The notes below the pieces were generated by a model. That model was not told the origin of the DNA, searched no databases, and saw only the letters and a list, made by a program, of their open reading frames with translations. From contig NZ_CP024985.1 in the NCBI RefSeq assembly GCF_002803845.1, positions 8,443,501 to 8,507,500 on the forward strand: a DNA stretch of 64,000 nt, in the 5' to 3' direction. Of the stretch, positions 1-8,986 are shown piece after piece. Within the stretch, counting starts at the first letter, position 1. Each line of letters opens with the position of its first letter. A program made the position numbers and the translations under genes. The DNA is from Streptomyces lavendulae subsp. lavendulae (GTDB lineage Bacteria > Actinomycetota > Actinomycetes > Streptomycetales > Streptomycetaceae).

Positions 1-556
1 TGGTGGCGGCGGTCTTCTCGGGCGTCTTGTCGAGGTCTTGGTAGTCGGTGCCCTGCATGGCTTCGCCGACCCAGTAAGTGACGGCGTTCGGGGCCAGGGA
101 GAAGCCGACATCGTTCAGGCCCTGGAAGAGTTCGGCACTGACGTGGTGGGCGCCGTCCTCGTTGCCGACCACACACACCGCGGCGGCCTTGCCGTAGGTG
201 AGCATGCGGCCCTCGTCGTCGCTTTGGCCGAGTTCGGCGTCGAGCCGTTCCAGAACGCGCTGCGCGATGCTGGCGGGGTGGCCGAGCCAGATCGGCGTCG
301 ACAGGACCAGGATGTCGCAGCCCAGGATCGTGTCCCGAATGCCCGGCCAGGCGTCACCGTCCCCCATGTCGACCTCGACGCCCGGCTTGACGTCGTGATC
401 GGCGATACGGATCACCTTGCCGGTGACCCCGTGATCGGCCAGGGCAGCCATCGTCTGTTCGGCCAGCAACTGGGAGCTGGACGGCTTGGGCGAGGGCGAG
501 AGCGTGCAGACCAGAGCGACGGCGCGCAGCGGCGTGGTTTCGGTAGTGGTGTCCAT
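1..556 (-). CDS. NAD(P)H-dependent FMN reductase / flavodoxin-fold protein (partial)
   Basis: The protein starts at ATG 556 and runs off the left edge, so its C-terminus is missing. It opens with a beta-strand and phosphate-binding loop (ALVCTLSPSPKPSSSQLLAE), followed about 60 residues later by ILVLSTPIWLGHPASIAQR, the flavin-contacting loop of the NADPH-dependent FMN reductase family. These are cytosolic flavoproteins that pass electrons from NAD(P)H to flavin or small acceptors. The gene points away from the decayed SDR gene on its right. The substrate cannot be read from the sequence. Confidence 0.8.
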   Translation of the reverse strand, partial: MDTTTETTPLRAVALVCTLSPSPKPSSSQLLAEQTMAALADHGVTGKVIRIADHDVKPGVEVDMGDGDAWPGIRDTILGCDILVLSTPIWLGHPASIAQRVLERLDAELGQSDDEGRMLTYGKAAAVCVVGNEDGAHHVSAELFQGLNDVGFSLAPNAVTYWVGEAMQGTDYQDLDKTPEKTAAT

Positions 557-641
557 GTGATCCGGCTACCCCGATGATCAGGCCGTATCCCGCCCTCGTA
601 CGGATACCCGTCTATCGGGGTGGGGCTGCGTAGGGCAACGT

Positions 642-1140
642 CTACCGGTCGGCGCAGCCCGGTTCCGCCATCCGGCGGTGCCCTTCGCCTTCAGGCTGTC
701 GGGGAGAACTTTGTTCGCCAGGCCCTTCGCTCTGGTTTTCCAGGACCCGGCGACGACCTTGTCCTTGCTGGCGAAGAGCGCATCGAGCCCCTGCTCGGCC
801 ACCTGAACCGGATCGTCCTTCTCGCCCTGACCGACGTTGGTGTCCCCCATGTCGGCGCGGTGGAAGAAGTCGGTGTCGGTGGGGCCGGGCATCAGGGCGG
901 TCGCGGTCAGGGGCTGTCCTTGAGCTCGTTCTGCAGCGCCTGGGAGAACGACTGCAGGAACGACTTCCAGGCGTTGTACACGGCCTGGAACGAGCCCGGC
1001 AATGGGGGAGGCGATGGATGAAGTGATCAGCATTCGGCCCGCTCCGGCCGCGTCCATGGATCGCAGCAGCTGCTTGGCCAGCGCACGTTCAGGTCGACGG
1101 TCCCGAACTCGTCCTCCAGGTCGGTGTCGAGTAACGCACC
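642..1140 (-). pseudogene. Short-chain dehydrogenase/reductase remnant
   Basis: Pieces of one SDR protein are scattered over three reading frames. From N to C they are DTDLEDEFGTVDLNV, LLRSMDAAGAGRMLITSSIA, SFQAVYNAWKSFLQSFSQAL, LTATALMPGPTDTDFFHRAD and the tail RMAEPGCADR before a TAG at 642-644. At least three frameshifts separate them. The catalytic Ser (TSS) and a YxxxK-like segment (YNAWK) are recognisable, but the N-terminal glycine-rich NAD(P) motif is absent. The gene is dead. Confidence 0.8.
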
Positions 1141-1462
1141 TCCTTCGCCGACGCCTCTCGGTTTTGGCTCATATAGGGCGCCTACCCGGCAGATCACGCC
1201 ATACCCAGACAGCGGCCCCGGTCGAGGTTCGGCCGCGGACCCCCTCCCGTGGGCACTGGAGGATCGTGCTGCAGCTGCGCGCTGGTCCTCGCCGCGGACG
1301 AGCGAATACGCCCGATGGAAGCTTTTCCGATGATTTGCGTGCACCTGGGTGGCGAGGGCCCAACGCGCGATCACCCGCCCTGACAGGCGTGGGCCGGTCC
1401 GCGGTCGCTGGGTTGGCCTGCAGTGCTGCGGGCAGGGGCCTGGGGTGATGGGAGGCGGAGCC
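1141..1462. other. No recognisable gene
   Basis: This 320-bp interval lies between the SDR remnant and the hydrolase gene. It may contain more decayed 5' sequence of the SDR gene, but I see no clear motif or hairpin. Only the ribosome binding site of the next gene (GGGAGGCGG, ending about 6 bases before ATG 1463) is evident. Confidence 0.4.
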
Positions 1463-2017
1463 ATGGTTCGGACGGCGCTCATCGTGATCGACATGCTCAA
1501 CACCTACGAACACGAGGATGCCGAGGTGCTGGTGCACTCCGTCCGCAAGGCCCTGCCGGGGGTGAGGGTGCTTCTGCAGCGGGCCCGGGCCGCGGATGCG
1601 CCGGTGGTTTATGTGAACGACAACTTCGGCCGTTGGCGCTCCCACCACGGTGAGATCCTCGAAGCGGCCCTGGCTGGCCCCCGCGCCGACCTGGTGGAGC
1701 CGGTCGCACCGGACGAGGAATCCCTGTTCGTCGTCAAGGCGCGGCACTCGGTCTTCTACGAGACCCCGCTGGCCTATCTGCTGGGCCAGCTCGGAGCCGG
1801 GCGGGTGGTGCTGTGCGGGCAGGTAACCGAGCAGTGCGTGCTGTACTCGGCCCTGGACGCCCACATCCGCCACCTCGACGTCGTCGTGGCTCTGGACGCG
1901 ATCGCCCACATCGACGCCGATCTCGCGGATGCGGCGCTGCGGATGATGGAGCGCAACATGGCGGCCGAGCTCTGCCACAGCGGCGAGATTACCTTCCAGA
2001 ACGTTTGCTCGGACTGA
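1463..2017 (+). CDS. Isochorismatase-family cysteine hydrolase
   Basis: A 184-residue cytosolic hydrolase. The family's catalytic triad is visible: Asp in ALIVIDMLNTY near residue 10, Lys in FVVKARHSVF near residue 95, and the nucleophile Cys in GQVTEQCVLYSA near residue 120. Members hydrolyse isochorismate, nicotinamide or other amides; the substrate cannot be assigned. I prefer ATG 1463 because GGGAGGCGG precedes it at good spacing; ATG 1448 and further upstream starts are in frame. The 3' end overlaps the convergent molybdopterin gene by 29 bp. Confidence 0.85.
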   Translation: MVRTALIVIDMLNTYEHEDAEVLVHSVRKALPGVRVLLQRARAADAPVVYVNDNFGRWRSHHGEILEAALAGPRADLVEPVAPDEESLFVVKARHSVFYETPLAYLLGQLGAGRVVLCGQVTEQCVLYSALDAHIRHLDVVVALDAIAHIDADLADAALRMMERNMAAELCHSGEITFQNVCSD

Positions 2018-4096
2018 CGGCGCCACGCACGTTCGGGCGCGGGCCTGTGTCCGGGCCGCCGACTCGCTCGACGAGAGTGAGGGCGGCCGCCGCGGTCTTG
2101 AGCTGGGGCTGCTTGGAGACAGGGTCCCAAAGGGTGGCGATCAGCTCGTTGGCCGCACGTCCCGGCGTCCCTGAGGTGGGGGCGTTACCGCCCGGGGTGT
2201 CCCAGTAGCCGTAGTGGAAGGGCACGAACAGGACGCCCGGGCGGACCGTTCCGGTACGCAGCCGGCCCTGCAAGGAGCCACAACGCGTCGTGACCTCGAC
2301 GAGGTCGCCCTCGGCAAGGCCCAGGCGGGCGGCGTCGGCGGCCGCGATCTCCACCCACACCTCTGGGGCCGCCTCCACGAGCTCGGGGGCCCGGCCCGTC
2401 TTGGTGCGGGTGTGGAAGTGGTAGAGGGTGCGCCCGGTGGTCAGGCGCTCCTCGTCCGGCCGCTCCTTCGGCGGGACGTACGGGGCGGCCCTGATGAGCG
2501 CCTTCCCGTCCGGGTTCACCGCCCGGTACCACTCCTCGCCCAGCGGCTCACCGGTCACCAAATCCTTCCCGTACGTCTCGCACAGGTCCGGGTGCGCCCA
2601 GTCCACGCCGTCGACGTAGAGGCGGTCCGTGCGGTCGGGGGCACGCTCGGTACACGGCCACTGGAGGCCGCTGGGCCCGCGGAGCTTCTCGTAGCTCAGG
2701 CCGGTGTAGTCGCAGGGCCGTCCGGCACTGCACCGCTTCCACGCCTCGAAGGCCTCTTCCGGGCCGTTCCAGTGGACCAGGGGTCCGCCGTCCTTGTCCT
2801 CGAAACCCATGCGGGCCGCGTAGCCGAGGAAGATGTCCAGGTCCGGGCGGGCCTCGCCGGGCGGGTCCACGGCCCTCTCGGACAGGTGGACGGTGCGGTC
2901 GGCGTTGGTGAACGTGCCGGTCTTCTCACCCCAGGTCGCAGTGGGCAGCACCACGTCGGCGAACTGCGCGGTCTCGGTCAGGAAGAGGTCCTGGACGATC
3001 GTGAACAGGGCTTCCTGGGTGAGAACGGAGCGGATCCGTGACAGTTCGGGCAGGGACACGGCCGGGTTGGTGGCGCTGATCCACAGCATCCGCACCGTGC
3101 CCTCCTCCGCCAGCCGGAAGATCTCCATCGCGTGGGTGGGCGGCCCGTCGTGCGTGATGGCCGACGGCTCCACATTCCACACGCGCGCGAGGTCGGCCAC
3201 ATGTTCCTCGTTCTGCCAGTTCCGGAAGCCCGGCAGGTCGCCGTCGGCTCCGCACTCGCGGCTGTTCTCGGCGGTGGGCTGGCCGTTCATCTGGAGCACC
3301 CCCGCCCCGGGACGGCCGAGCATGCCGCGGATCAGGTGGAGGTTGTTGACCTGGACGGCGGCGGCGGTCGCCTGGTTGGCCTGGTAGAAGCCCTGCAGCA
3401 CGGTCGACAGCAGGCGGTCGGCGCTGCCGATCAGCTCGGTGGCCTCCTCGATCGCGGCTGCCGGCAGGTCGCAGATCCCGGCGGCCCACCGCGCCGTGCA
3501 CGGTGCGACCTGCCGGCGCAGAGCCTCGAACCCGACCGTGTGCCTGGCGATGAAACCGGGGTCGGTCCAGCCGCGCCGGATGACCTCGTGCAGGAGCGCG
3601 TTGAGCAGCGCCACGTTCGTGCCGAGCCGGGGAGCCAGGTGCACGGTCGCCCGGCGCGCCACCGGAGTCAGCCGCGGGTCCACACACAGCAGTCGCGGTT
3701 GTTCGGGGCCGTCCAGCCTGTCCAGGATCCTCATCCACTGCACGGCCTGGGTCTCGGCGATGTTGTGCCCGAACAGGGCGATCGCATCGGCCAGGTCAAT
3801 GTCCTCGTACGAGCCGGGCTGGCCGTCGCTGCCGAAGGACTCCTTCAGCGCCTCGGCCGCCGTCGCCGTGCACAGGCGGGTATTGCCGTCCAGGTGAGGG
3901 GCGCCGATCCCGGCACGGGCCAGGACCGCGAGGGTGTAGTACTCCTCCAGGAAGAGCTGCCCGGACGTGTAGAACGCGATCGACTCCGGCCCACGGGAAC
4001 CGATGAGCTCCCGTGACCTGGCGACGATGCGGCCCATCGCCGTCGGCCAGTCGCTCTCCACGAGGCGTCCGCCCTCGCGGACCAGCGGCCGGGTGG
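1989..4096 (-). pseudogene. Molybdopterin oxidoreductase, 5'-truncated
   Basis: About 700 residues of a bis-MGD molybdoenzyme of the formate dehydrogenase/assimilatory nitrate reductase superfamily. Clear family segments are DGNTRLCTATAA, GHNIAETQ, NGQPTAENSRECGADGDLPG, FADVVLPTATWGEKTGTFTN and the C-terminal molybdopterin dinucleotide-binding domain (DLVEVTTRCGSLQGRLRTG). The N-terminal [4Fe-4S] domain with its Cys cluster is missing. Family-like sequence (TRPLVREGGRLVESDW) persists upstream to about 4096, where homology stops and a P450 fragment starts on the opposite strand. A protein from GTG 4061 could be made, but it would lack the electron entry cluster and is probably inactive. Confidence 0.85.
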
Positions 4097-5225
4097 ACTT
4101 CTTCTACGACGAACGCCACGTCCTGCGGCACAGCGCCCTGCCCGGCCCGGTCCTGGACACCCTTTTCGGCCGGGGCGCCGTCCACACCCTGGACGGCCAG
4201 GCACACCGGATCCGCAAGGAACTCTTCACCTCCCACCTCATGACACCCGACGGTGTGCAGGCCCTCGGCCGAGTGGCACGAGAGCACTGGCTGCGCACCG
4301 CCGACGGACTGCGTGGACGCAGCGCCGTGCTGTTCGACGAGATGGCCGTCGCTCTCGCAGGGGCGGTCTGCGAGTGGAGCGGCGTCCCCTGCGCTCCGGG
4401 GGCCGCAGTGCGTCGGCCGGCGGAGGACTGCGTGACCATGGTCGACGGGTTCGCCACCCCCGGCCCCCGCCACTGGAAAGCCCGCCGGGCCCGCACGCGC
4501 CAGGAACACGACCTCGCCCGGACCATCAACGACACACGAGGCCATACGGCCCCCACCTGCGGAGACAAGCAACATAGCGTGCTGGACGCTGTGGCCACGC
4601 ACAGGGATGCCGACGGCAGCCTGCTCGACCTCCACACGGGCGCGGTCGAGCTGCTCAACGTCCTGCGCCCTACCGTGGCCATCACCTGGTTCACCACCTT
4701 CGCCGCCCACGCCCTGCACCGCTTCCCCGCCGTCCGCGAACAACTCCGTGCGGACGGCGGCGCCTATGCGCGGGCCTTCGCCCACGAGGTACGCCGCTGC
4801 TACCCGTTCGTTCCGTTCGTCGGCGGCCTCGCCGCCCGCGACCTGCACTCGGTGCCCAAGAGGTGCCTGGAGGCACGCTGGTCCTCCTCGACGTGCACGG
4901 CCACCATCGCGACCCGGCCTTGTGGCCCGACCCGGAACGCTTCGACCCGCGCCGCTTCCTCGGCAGGGACCCCCGTCCTGGCGAGCTGATTCCCCAGGGC
5001 GGCGGGGACGCGCACACGGGGCACCGCTGCACCGGTGAGGACATCACCGTCCACCTCGTGGCTACCTTGTCCACGACCCTGGCCGACCTCGACTTCGACA
5101 TGCCGGAGCAGGACCTGCGTATCCCTGTCAGCCGGGTGCCGACCCGGCCTCGCAGCGGCGTGAGGATCCAGATTCCGGCCCGGACACCGCTCACAACCTC
5201 GCCGGGCAGCCCGGCCCAGCGGTGA
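4094..5225 (+). pseudogene. CYP152-like cytochrome P450 (fatty-acid peroxygenase type) remnant
   Basis: The frame begins abruptly with VDFFYDERHVLRHSALPGPV and continues with LDGQAHRIRKELF and LRPTVAITWFTTFAAHALH; the Arg-Pro in place of the usual I-helix acid/Thr pair is characteristic of CYP152 hydrogen-peroxide-dependent peroxygenases. Near 4860 the frame shifts by one base, and translation resumes in another frame with PGGTLVLLDVHGHHRDP and the haem loop GGGDAHTGHRC, followed by the C-terminus. The first 60 or so residues are absent, replaced by the head-to-head molybdopterin gene. The gene is therefore doubly broken. Confidence 0.8.
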
Positions 5226-5424
5226 CGCGTTCACCCACGCCTGTGGGCTCACGGCCCCTTGCACAGGCCGGCGCGGCAGCCGGTCGAGGGGACCTGACGT
5301 CGGCACAGCCGCCTACGTCCGCAGGGGGTGAGGTCGCCTACATCCGTGAGGGTGAGTGCGAGATGCGGGTGCGTCGCGAGACGCACACGATGACTTCGTA
5401 CGACTGTCGATGAAGGGAACCGTC

Positions 5425-5751
5425 ATGCCCAGGGGATCCAGCGCCAAGCGCGAGCGCCAGTACGAGCACATCAAGGAATCTGGTGAGAAGCGCGGGATGT
5501 CGGAGTCCCGTGCGAAGGAAATGGCCTCCCGCACCGTGAACAAGGAACGCGCGCGGGCCGGCGAAAGCAAGACCGCGAGCCGTAGCTCGACCCAGGGCAA
5601 GTCCGCCTCGCAGCGGGGCGGTGAGAAGTCCGGCGCCGGTGGTTCGTCCGAGCGGACCAAGGACGACCTCTACCAGGAGGCGAAGAAGCGCGGCATCGAA
5701 GGCCGCTCCACTATGACCAAGCAGCAGCTGAAGAACGCCCTGGGCCACTGA
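5425..5751 (+). CDS. Small basic protein with C-terminal Rho-N/SAP-like motif
   Basis: A 108-residue lysine/arginine-rich protein beginning MPRGSSAKRERQYEHIKES. It has a disordered Ser/Gly-rich middle and a C-terminal helix-extended-helix segment (KDDLYQEAKKRGIEGRSTMTKQQLKNAL) like the Rho N-terminal/SAP nucleic-acid-binding motif. Similar actinobacterial proteins are often labelled plasmid stabilisation proteins, but no such function is shown here. ATG 5425 is preferred because AAGGGA lies 7 bases upstream; ATG 5410 is also in frame. Probably cytosolic and nucleic-acid-associated. Confidence 0.7.
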   Translation: MPRGSSAKRERQYEHIKESGEKRGMSESRAKEMASRTVNKERARAGESKTASRSSTQGKSASQRGGEKSGAGGSSERTKDDLYQEAKKRGIEGRSTMTKQQLKNALGH

Positions 5752-5897
5752 CTCCGGCCCCGGAAGACGCCTCAGAACCACTGCGCCCGGGCCTCCGGGA
5801 GAGTGACCCCCTCCTCGCGCTGCGGCGTGTGCTGAGCCGCGGCGCACAGCCCCGTGCCAGGGTACTTGAGCCCTACCCCACACGTCAGGAGGCTCCG

Positions 5898-6173
5898 GTG
5901 CTCGAACGCAAGCAGCTCAAGGATCGTATGCAGGTCACCTTCGTTCTTCCTGCCGACAGCCCCGACGGGCCGGTCAGCGTCGTGGGGGACTTCAACGAGT
6001 GGGACCCTGCCGCGCACCCGCTGAAGACTCGTGGCGACGGGAGGCGCGCGGCCACGGTCGTCCTGCCCGCGGGCGGCGCTCACTCCTTCCGCTATCTGGC
6101 GGCCGGGGACTACTGGTTCGACGACGACCAGGCCGACGGTCACGACGGCACGAACAGCCGTCTCACCACCTGA
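5898..6173 (+). CDS. Isoamylase early-set (CBM48-like) domain protein
   Basis: A 91-residue protein made almost wholly of one immunoglobulin-like early-set domain. VTFVLPADSPDGPVSVVGDF followed by NEWDPAAHPL and FRYLAAGDYWFDDDQADGHD is the pattern found in front of glycogen-branching and debranching enzymes and in AMPK-beta-type glycogen-binding modules. No catalytic domain follows. The start is GTG 5898, with AGGAGG at 5887-5892. It is 15 bp from the hemerythrin gene and may be co-transcribed with it. A stand-alone glycan-binding or stress role is inferred. Confidence 0.75.
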   Translation: MLERKQLKDRMQVTFVLPADSPDGPVSVVGDFNEWDPAAHPLKTRGDGRRAATVVLPAGGAHSFRYLAAGDYWFDDDQADGHDGTNSRLTT

Positions 6174-6188
6174 CGAGAGGACACGGGC

Positions 6189-6665
6189 GTGGATGCGATT
6201 GTGCTGCTGCGCGAGGACCACAAGACGGTCGAGAAGCTGTTCAAGCGGTTCGAGAAGACCTCCGACGCCGAGACGGCCGAGCGCCGCCGGATCGCCGACG
6301 AGGTGATCGAGGAGCTGACCGTCCACGCCTGGATCGAGGAGAAGTTCTTCTACCCGGCCGCCCGCGAGGCCGCACCGGACACGACGGACCACGTCCTGGA
6401 GAGCATCGAAGAGCATCACGCGGTGGTGTGGATGCTGTCGGAGATCAAGGACATGGATCCGGGTGACGAGCGGTTCAAGGCGAAGATGAGCGTGCTGATG
6501 GAGCAGGTCCGCCACCACGTTGAGGAAGAGGAACAAGACTGGTTCCCCGAGGTCCGCAAGGCGATGGGCCGCAACCGGCTCACCGAACTGGGCAGTGAGC
6601 TGGAGGCCGGGAAGAAGCAGGCCCCGCGCGATCCCCTAGCCGTCCCCAGCGCCGACTCGAAGTGA
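6189..6665 (+). CDS. Hemerythrin HHE domain protein
   Basis: A 158-residue cytosolic four-helix protein. The HHE iron ligands appear in order: DHKTVEKLF near residue 10, HAWIEEKFFYPA near 45, EEHHAVVWML near 75 and HHVEEEEQDWFP near 108, which together form a di-iron site. Such proteins sense or buffer O2, NO or iron. The start is GTG 6189 with GAGAGG 10 bases upstream. It follows the early-set gene closely on the same strand, suggesting one transcript. Confidence 0.85.
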   Translation: MDAIVLLREDHKTVEKLFKRFEKTSDAETAERRRIADEVIEELTVHAWIEEKFFYPAAREAAPDTTDHVLESIEEHHAVVWMLSEIKDMDPGDERFKAKMSVLMEQVRHHVEEEEQDWFPEVRKAMGRNRLTELGSELEAGKKQAPRDPLAVPSADSK

Positions 6666-6861
6666 GCCGATTGCGGCACCGGTTCGTCGTCGCCGAAGTG
6701 GGCTCCGAGGTCCGAGACCTGAGGCCCGGAGAACGCATCGGCGATCTCGTACGGCACCTGCTTCATGTGCAAGCAAGGTCTACCGCTGGACGAGGCCCCG
6801 CGAGCGTTACGCGGACTTCAACAAAAAGCGCGACAACATGCTCAAGGTTTTTCCACCCCTG
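6662..6861 (+). pseudogene. Zinc-dependent alcohol dehydrogenase scar
   Basis: A very short relic in which N-terminal and C-terminal parts of a medium-chain Zn alcohol dehydrogenase are fused. FVVAEVGSEVRDLRPGERI is the N-terminal GroES-like domain, and GTCFMCKQGL is part of the structural zinc loop. The frame then jumps directly to LPLDEAPRA and, after another one-base shift, YADFNKKRDNMLKV, the family C-terminus. Around 250 residues have been deleted. Confidence 0.75.
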
Positions 6862-7216
6862 ACGCGAAGGGCGCACCGCGCCTAGAAGGCCCGCAGCCCC
6901 AGGCGTAGGACGCGCGAGGGCCTCAGGTCCCGCTGAAACGCCTGCTGCGCCGCACTCGGCCATGCTGGCGTGCCACGGATACGCTGCGCCGTGCGGGATC
7001 CGAGCCCTCTTCATTGCTGTCCGTGCCGGTCCGGGGGGCTCCTGCCGTGGGATGGTGGTGATGGACCAGCCTGGTTCCGTCGTTTGAGGCTCCTTCCTCC
7101 CGCCGCCCCTCCTTCTTTCGGTGGTGGGCCTCGGTAGAGCGCTTGTGCCGTCGCGGCTTTGAACGCCGGGCACCTTCCACGGCACCCGCCGTGCGTCGGA
7201 CACCCTCATGGTGCGC
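6862..7216. other. No recognisable gene
   Basis: A 355-bp interval between the ADH scar and the IS21-like left end. Both strands carry open frames, but none shows a motif, a start with a ribosome binding site or family resemblance. Confidence 0.4.
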
Positions 7217-7263
7217 TGTCGACGGTCACGTAATTCCCCAGGGCAAACGTCACGTAATTCCCC
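7217..7263 (+). repeat. Left-end repeats of the cassette
   Basis: Two direct copies of the core GTCACGTAATTCCCCAGG lie at about 7225-7242 and 7249-7264, 24 bp apart. The outer one carries the terminal TGTCGACG extension. This spaced-repeat layout is like the L1/L2 sites of IS21 elements. Confidence 0.65.
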
Positions 7264-7326
7264 AGGTGCTGGACGCCGGTTCCGCGCTTCCAGGCAGTCG
7301 TCGCGGTCCTCATCGGGCTGTGGTGT

Positions 7327-7830
7327 GTGGCCGGCGCCGGCCTGAGAAGCTGTCTCACGCCAGCCAGCTCGCCAGGGGAGTCGGTAAGCAGTTCGCCGGG
7401 CGTGTCGCCGGCGCGGACCGCTGAGATCGAGGAGGTCATCGGTCGCTTCACACACTGGGCGAGGGACCGCGACGACATCGTCGGTCTGCTCCTGGTCGGA
7501 TCATGTGCCCGGAACGCCGCGCGACCCGACTCCGACATCGACGTCGTCCTGCTCACCGCGGAGGAGGCCCGGTACCTTGACGATGCCACCTGGGCAGGGG
7601 AACTCGGCTTGGGTGGACTGATTCGCGCCCAGGCGTGGGGACCGATCAGCGAGCGACGGTGCTCCACGGCCTCTGGCTTGGAGGTCGAGGTTGGCATCGG
7701 CTCCTCGGCCTGGGCGACGACTGATCCCATCGATCCAGGGACGCGCCGGGTGGTGACCGACGGCGCTCGTGTGCTGCACGACCCGGAAGGCATTCTGGCT
7801 GACCTGCTCGCCGCTTGCCAGTTGTCCTAG
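7327..7830 (+). CDS. Nucleotidyltransferase-fold protein
   Basis: A 167-residue protein with the polymerase-beta/nucleotidyltransferase signature LVGSCARNAARPDSDIDVVL near residue 58: GS, a basic residue, then the D-x-D pair that binds metal. The C-terminal half has no recognisable partner domain. Related single-domain proteins include antibiotic nucleotidyltransferases and MNT-type antitoxins; neither can be chosen here, and no HEPN toxin gene is adjacent. The GTG start at 7327 is the first in frame with moderate support; the first 35 residues look unstructured and a later start is possible. It is the sole gene between IS21-like ends. Confidence 0.7.
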   Translation: MAGAGLRSCLTPASSPGESVSSSPGVSPARTAEIEEVIGRFTHWARDRDDIVGLLLVGSCARNAARPDSDIDVVLLTAEEARYLDDATWAGELGLGGLIRAQAWGPISERRCSTASGLEVEVGIGSSAWATTDPIDPGTRRVVTDGARVLHDPEGILADLLAACQLS

Positions 7831-7868
7831 CTCGCCGCGTCACCGCCTCCGCCGAGGACCGCCGTCCC

Positions 7869-7949
7869 CATGGGGAACCGTGACGACGAGGATGGGGAAT
7901 TGCGTGACGCTGATCATGCAGATCGTGGGGAGTTACGTGACTGTCGACA
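7869..7949 (-). repeat. Right-end repeats of the cassette
   Basis: Three copies of the same core run in the opposite orientation: TGGGGAACCGTGACG near 7870, TGGGGAATTGCGTGACG near 7893 and TGGGGAGTTACGTGAC at 7926. The outermost is extended to the terminal TGTCGACA complement at 7949. The inner copies diverge progressively. Confidence 0.6.
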
Positions 7950-8156
7950 CTGGCCGAACCGCCCCGGCTCCTTGCACCCCTGCCTGCGGGGCCTTGGCTG
8001 TTGCTCGACGCGCGTGTGCTGCTGCAGCGGGCCGTGGGGATGCGCCTGGGCCGGAAGCAGGCCCATCCCTGTTCCAGTCGGTGAGTTGCCGCCGGTGCCT
8101 GCTGCCGCCGACTGGCCCGGCGAGAGAGGATGAGGGTACGGGTCTGTGCGGAGGTG

Positions 8157-8986
8157 ATGTCCGTGGACCCTCTTACTCCCGATGATCCCGAGTTCTGGCC
8201 TGCTGCGGGCGAGGGTGCCGGCTGCGGGGCCCCGCGTGAGGGGGCGGGAGTGCGGGACCTGTTTTCCGGTGCCGCCAGGGAGACGACGTCCGTGGATGCT
8301 CCCGCGGCGTTGTGCCGGGCGTGTGTGGACCTCATGGATATCACCGGTGCCTCGGTGTCGCTCGGAAGGGAGGATCCGGACGTGCGGATGCTGTGGTGGT
8401 CGAGCGGCCCCGTGGCCGCTCGTCTCGCCGAAGCCCAGTACACCCTCGGTGACGGCCCGTGTCGTACCGTCCTCACCGATGCGGCACCGGCATTCGCCGA
8501 GGACCTCGCAAACGGTTCGGACGCGGCGCGCTGGCCGGTGTTCGCCGAGCAGGCCCTCGAACTGGGGGTGCGGGCGGTGTTCTCTCTCCCCCTGCGGGAC
8601 AGCGCGTTCGCGATCGGCACCCTCGACCTCTACCGCGACATCCCCGGCCCGCTGTCGGACCGCGATCGGTCCTTCGCGTTCTCCGCAGCCGGTGCCATCA
8701 CCACCGCTCTCCTGGCCATCGATGCCCAGGACCTCGGCCGCGACAGCGGGAACGGTACCGGCGCCGCTGGTGATGTTGCTGCCGAGCACGGTAGGGGGCG
8801 TGGCTGGAGCGGGCGGAATCGGATCATGAGGCAGTTCACCAGGCCACTGGAATGATCATGGTGCATCTCGGGGTCGATCCCCAGCATGCGCTGGCCCGCC
8901 TGAGGGCCCACGCCTTCACGAACGGACAATCCGTGACCGAGGCGGCTTTCGACGTGATCGCCGGGAGAATCAGGTTCCATGACTAG
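8157..8986 (+). pseudogene. GAF-ANTAR regulator with internal frameshift
   Basis: The N-terminal 200 residues are a GAF domain (ALCRACVDLMDITGASVSLG and TLGDGPCRTVLTDAAPAFAE). A C-terminal ANTAR RNA-binding domain is encoded in the -1 frame: WLERAESDHEAVHQATG, MIMVHLGVDPQHALARLRAH, ending VIAGRIRFHD and TAG at 8984-8986. The shift falls in a G5 run at 8794-8798. GAF-ANTAR proteins bind a ligand and act as RNA antiterminators. Starts at 8157 or GTG 8163 are plausible (GGAGG 8150-8154). It may be a one-base mutation, an assembly error or translational slippage; without the shift the product ends at 8855. Confidence 0.75.

Larger units (their letters stand above)
7217..7949. mobile_element. Transposase-less cassette with IS21-like ends
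   Basis: A 733-bp segment bounded by inverted 24-bp ends that match at 22 positions: TGTCGACGGTCACGTAATTC continuing CCCA at 7217-7240, and its imperfect complement at 7926-7949. Each end also has internal copies of the same core, as IS21-family elements have (multiple transposase-binding repeats beginning with TGT). No IstA or IstB gene is present; the only gene is a nucleotidyltransferase. I see no convincing target duplication. Best read as a non-autonomous cassette or a deletion derivative of an IS21-type element. Confidence 0.55.

Noticed and set aside
4094..5225. P450 as part of a natural-product gene cluster
   Set aside because: It is truncated and frameshifted, and no PKS, NRPS, terpene or other biosynthetic genes are nearby.
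7327..7830. MNT/HEPN toxin-antitoxin pair
   Set aside because: The MNT-like nucleotidyltransferase has no adjacent HEPN gene, so the pair cannot be supported.
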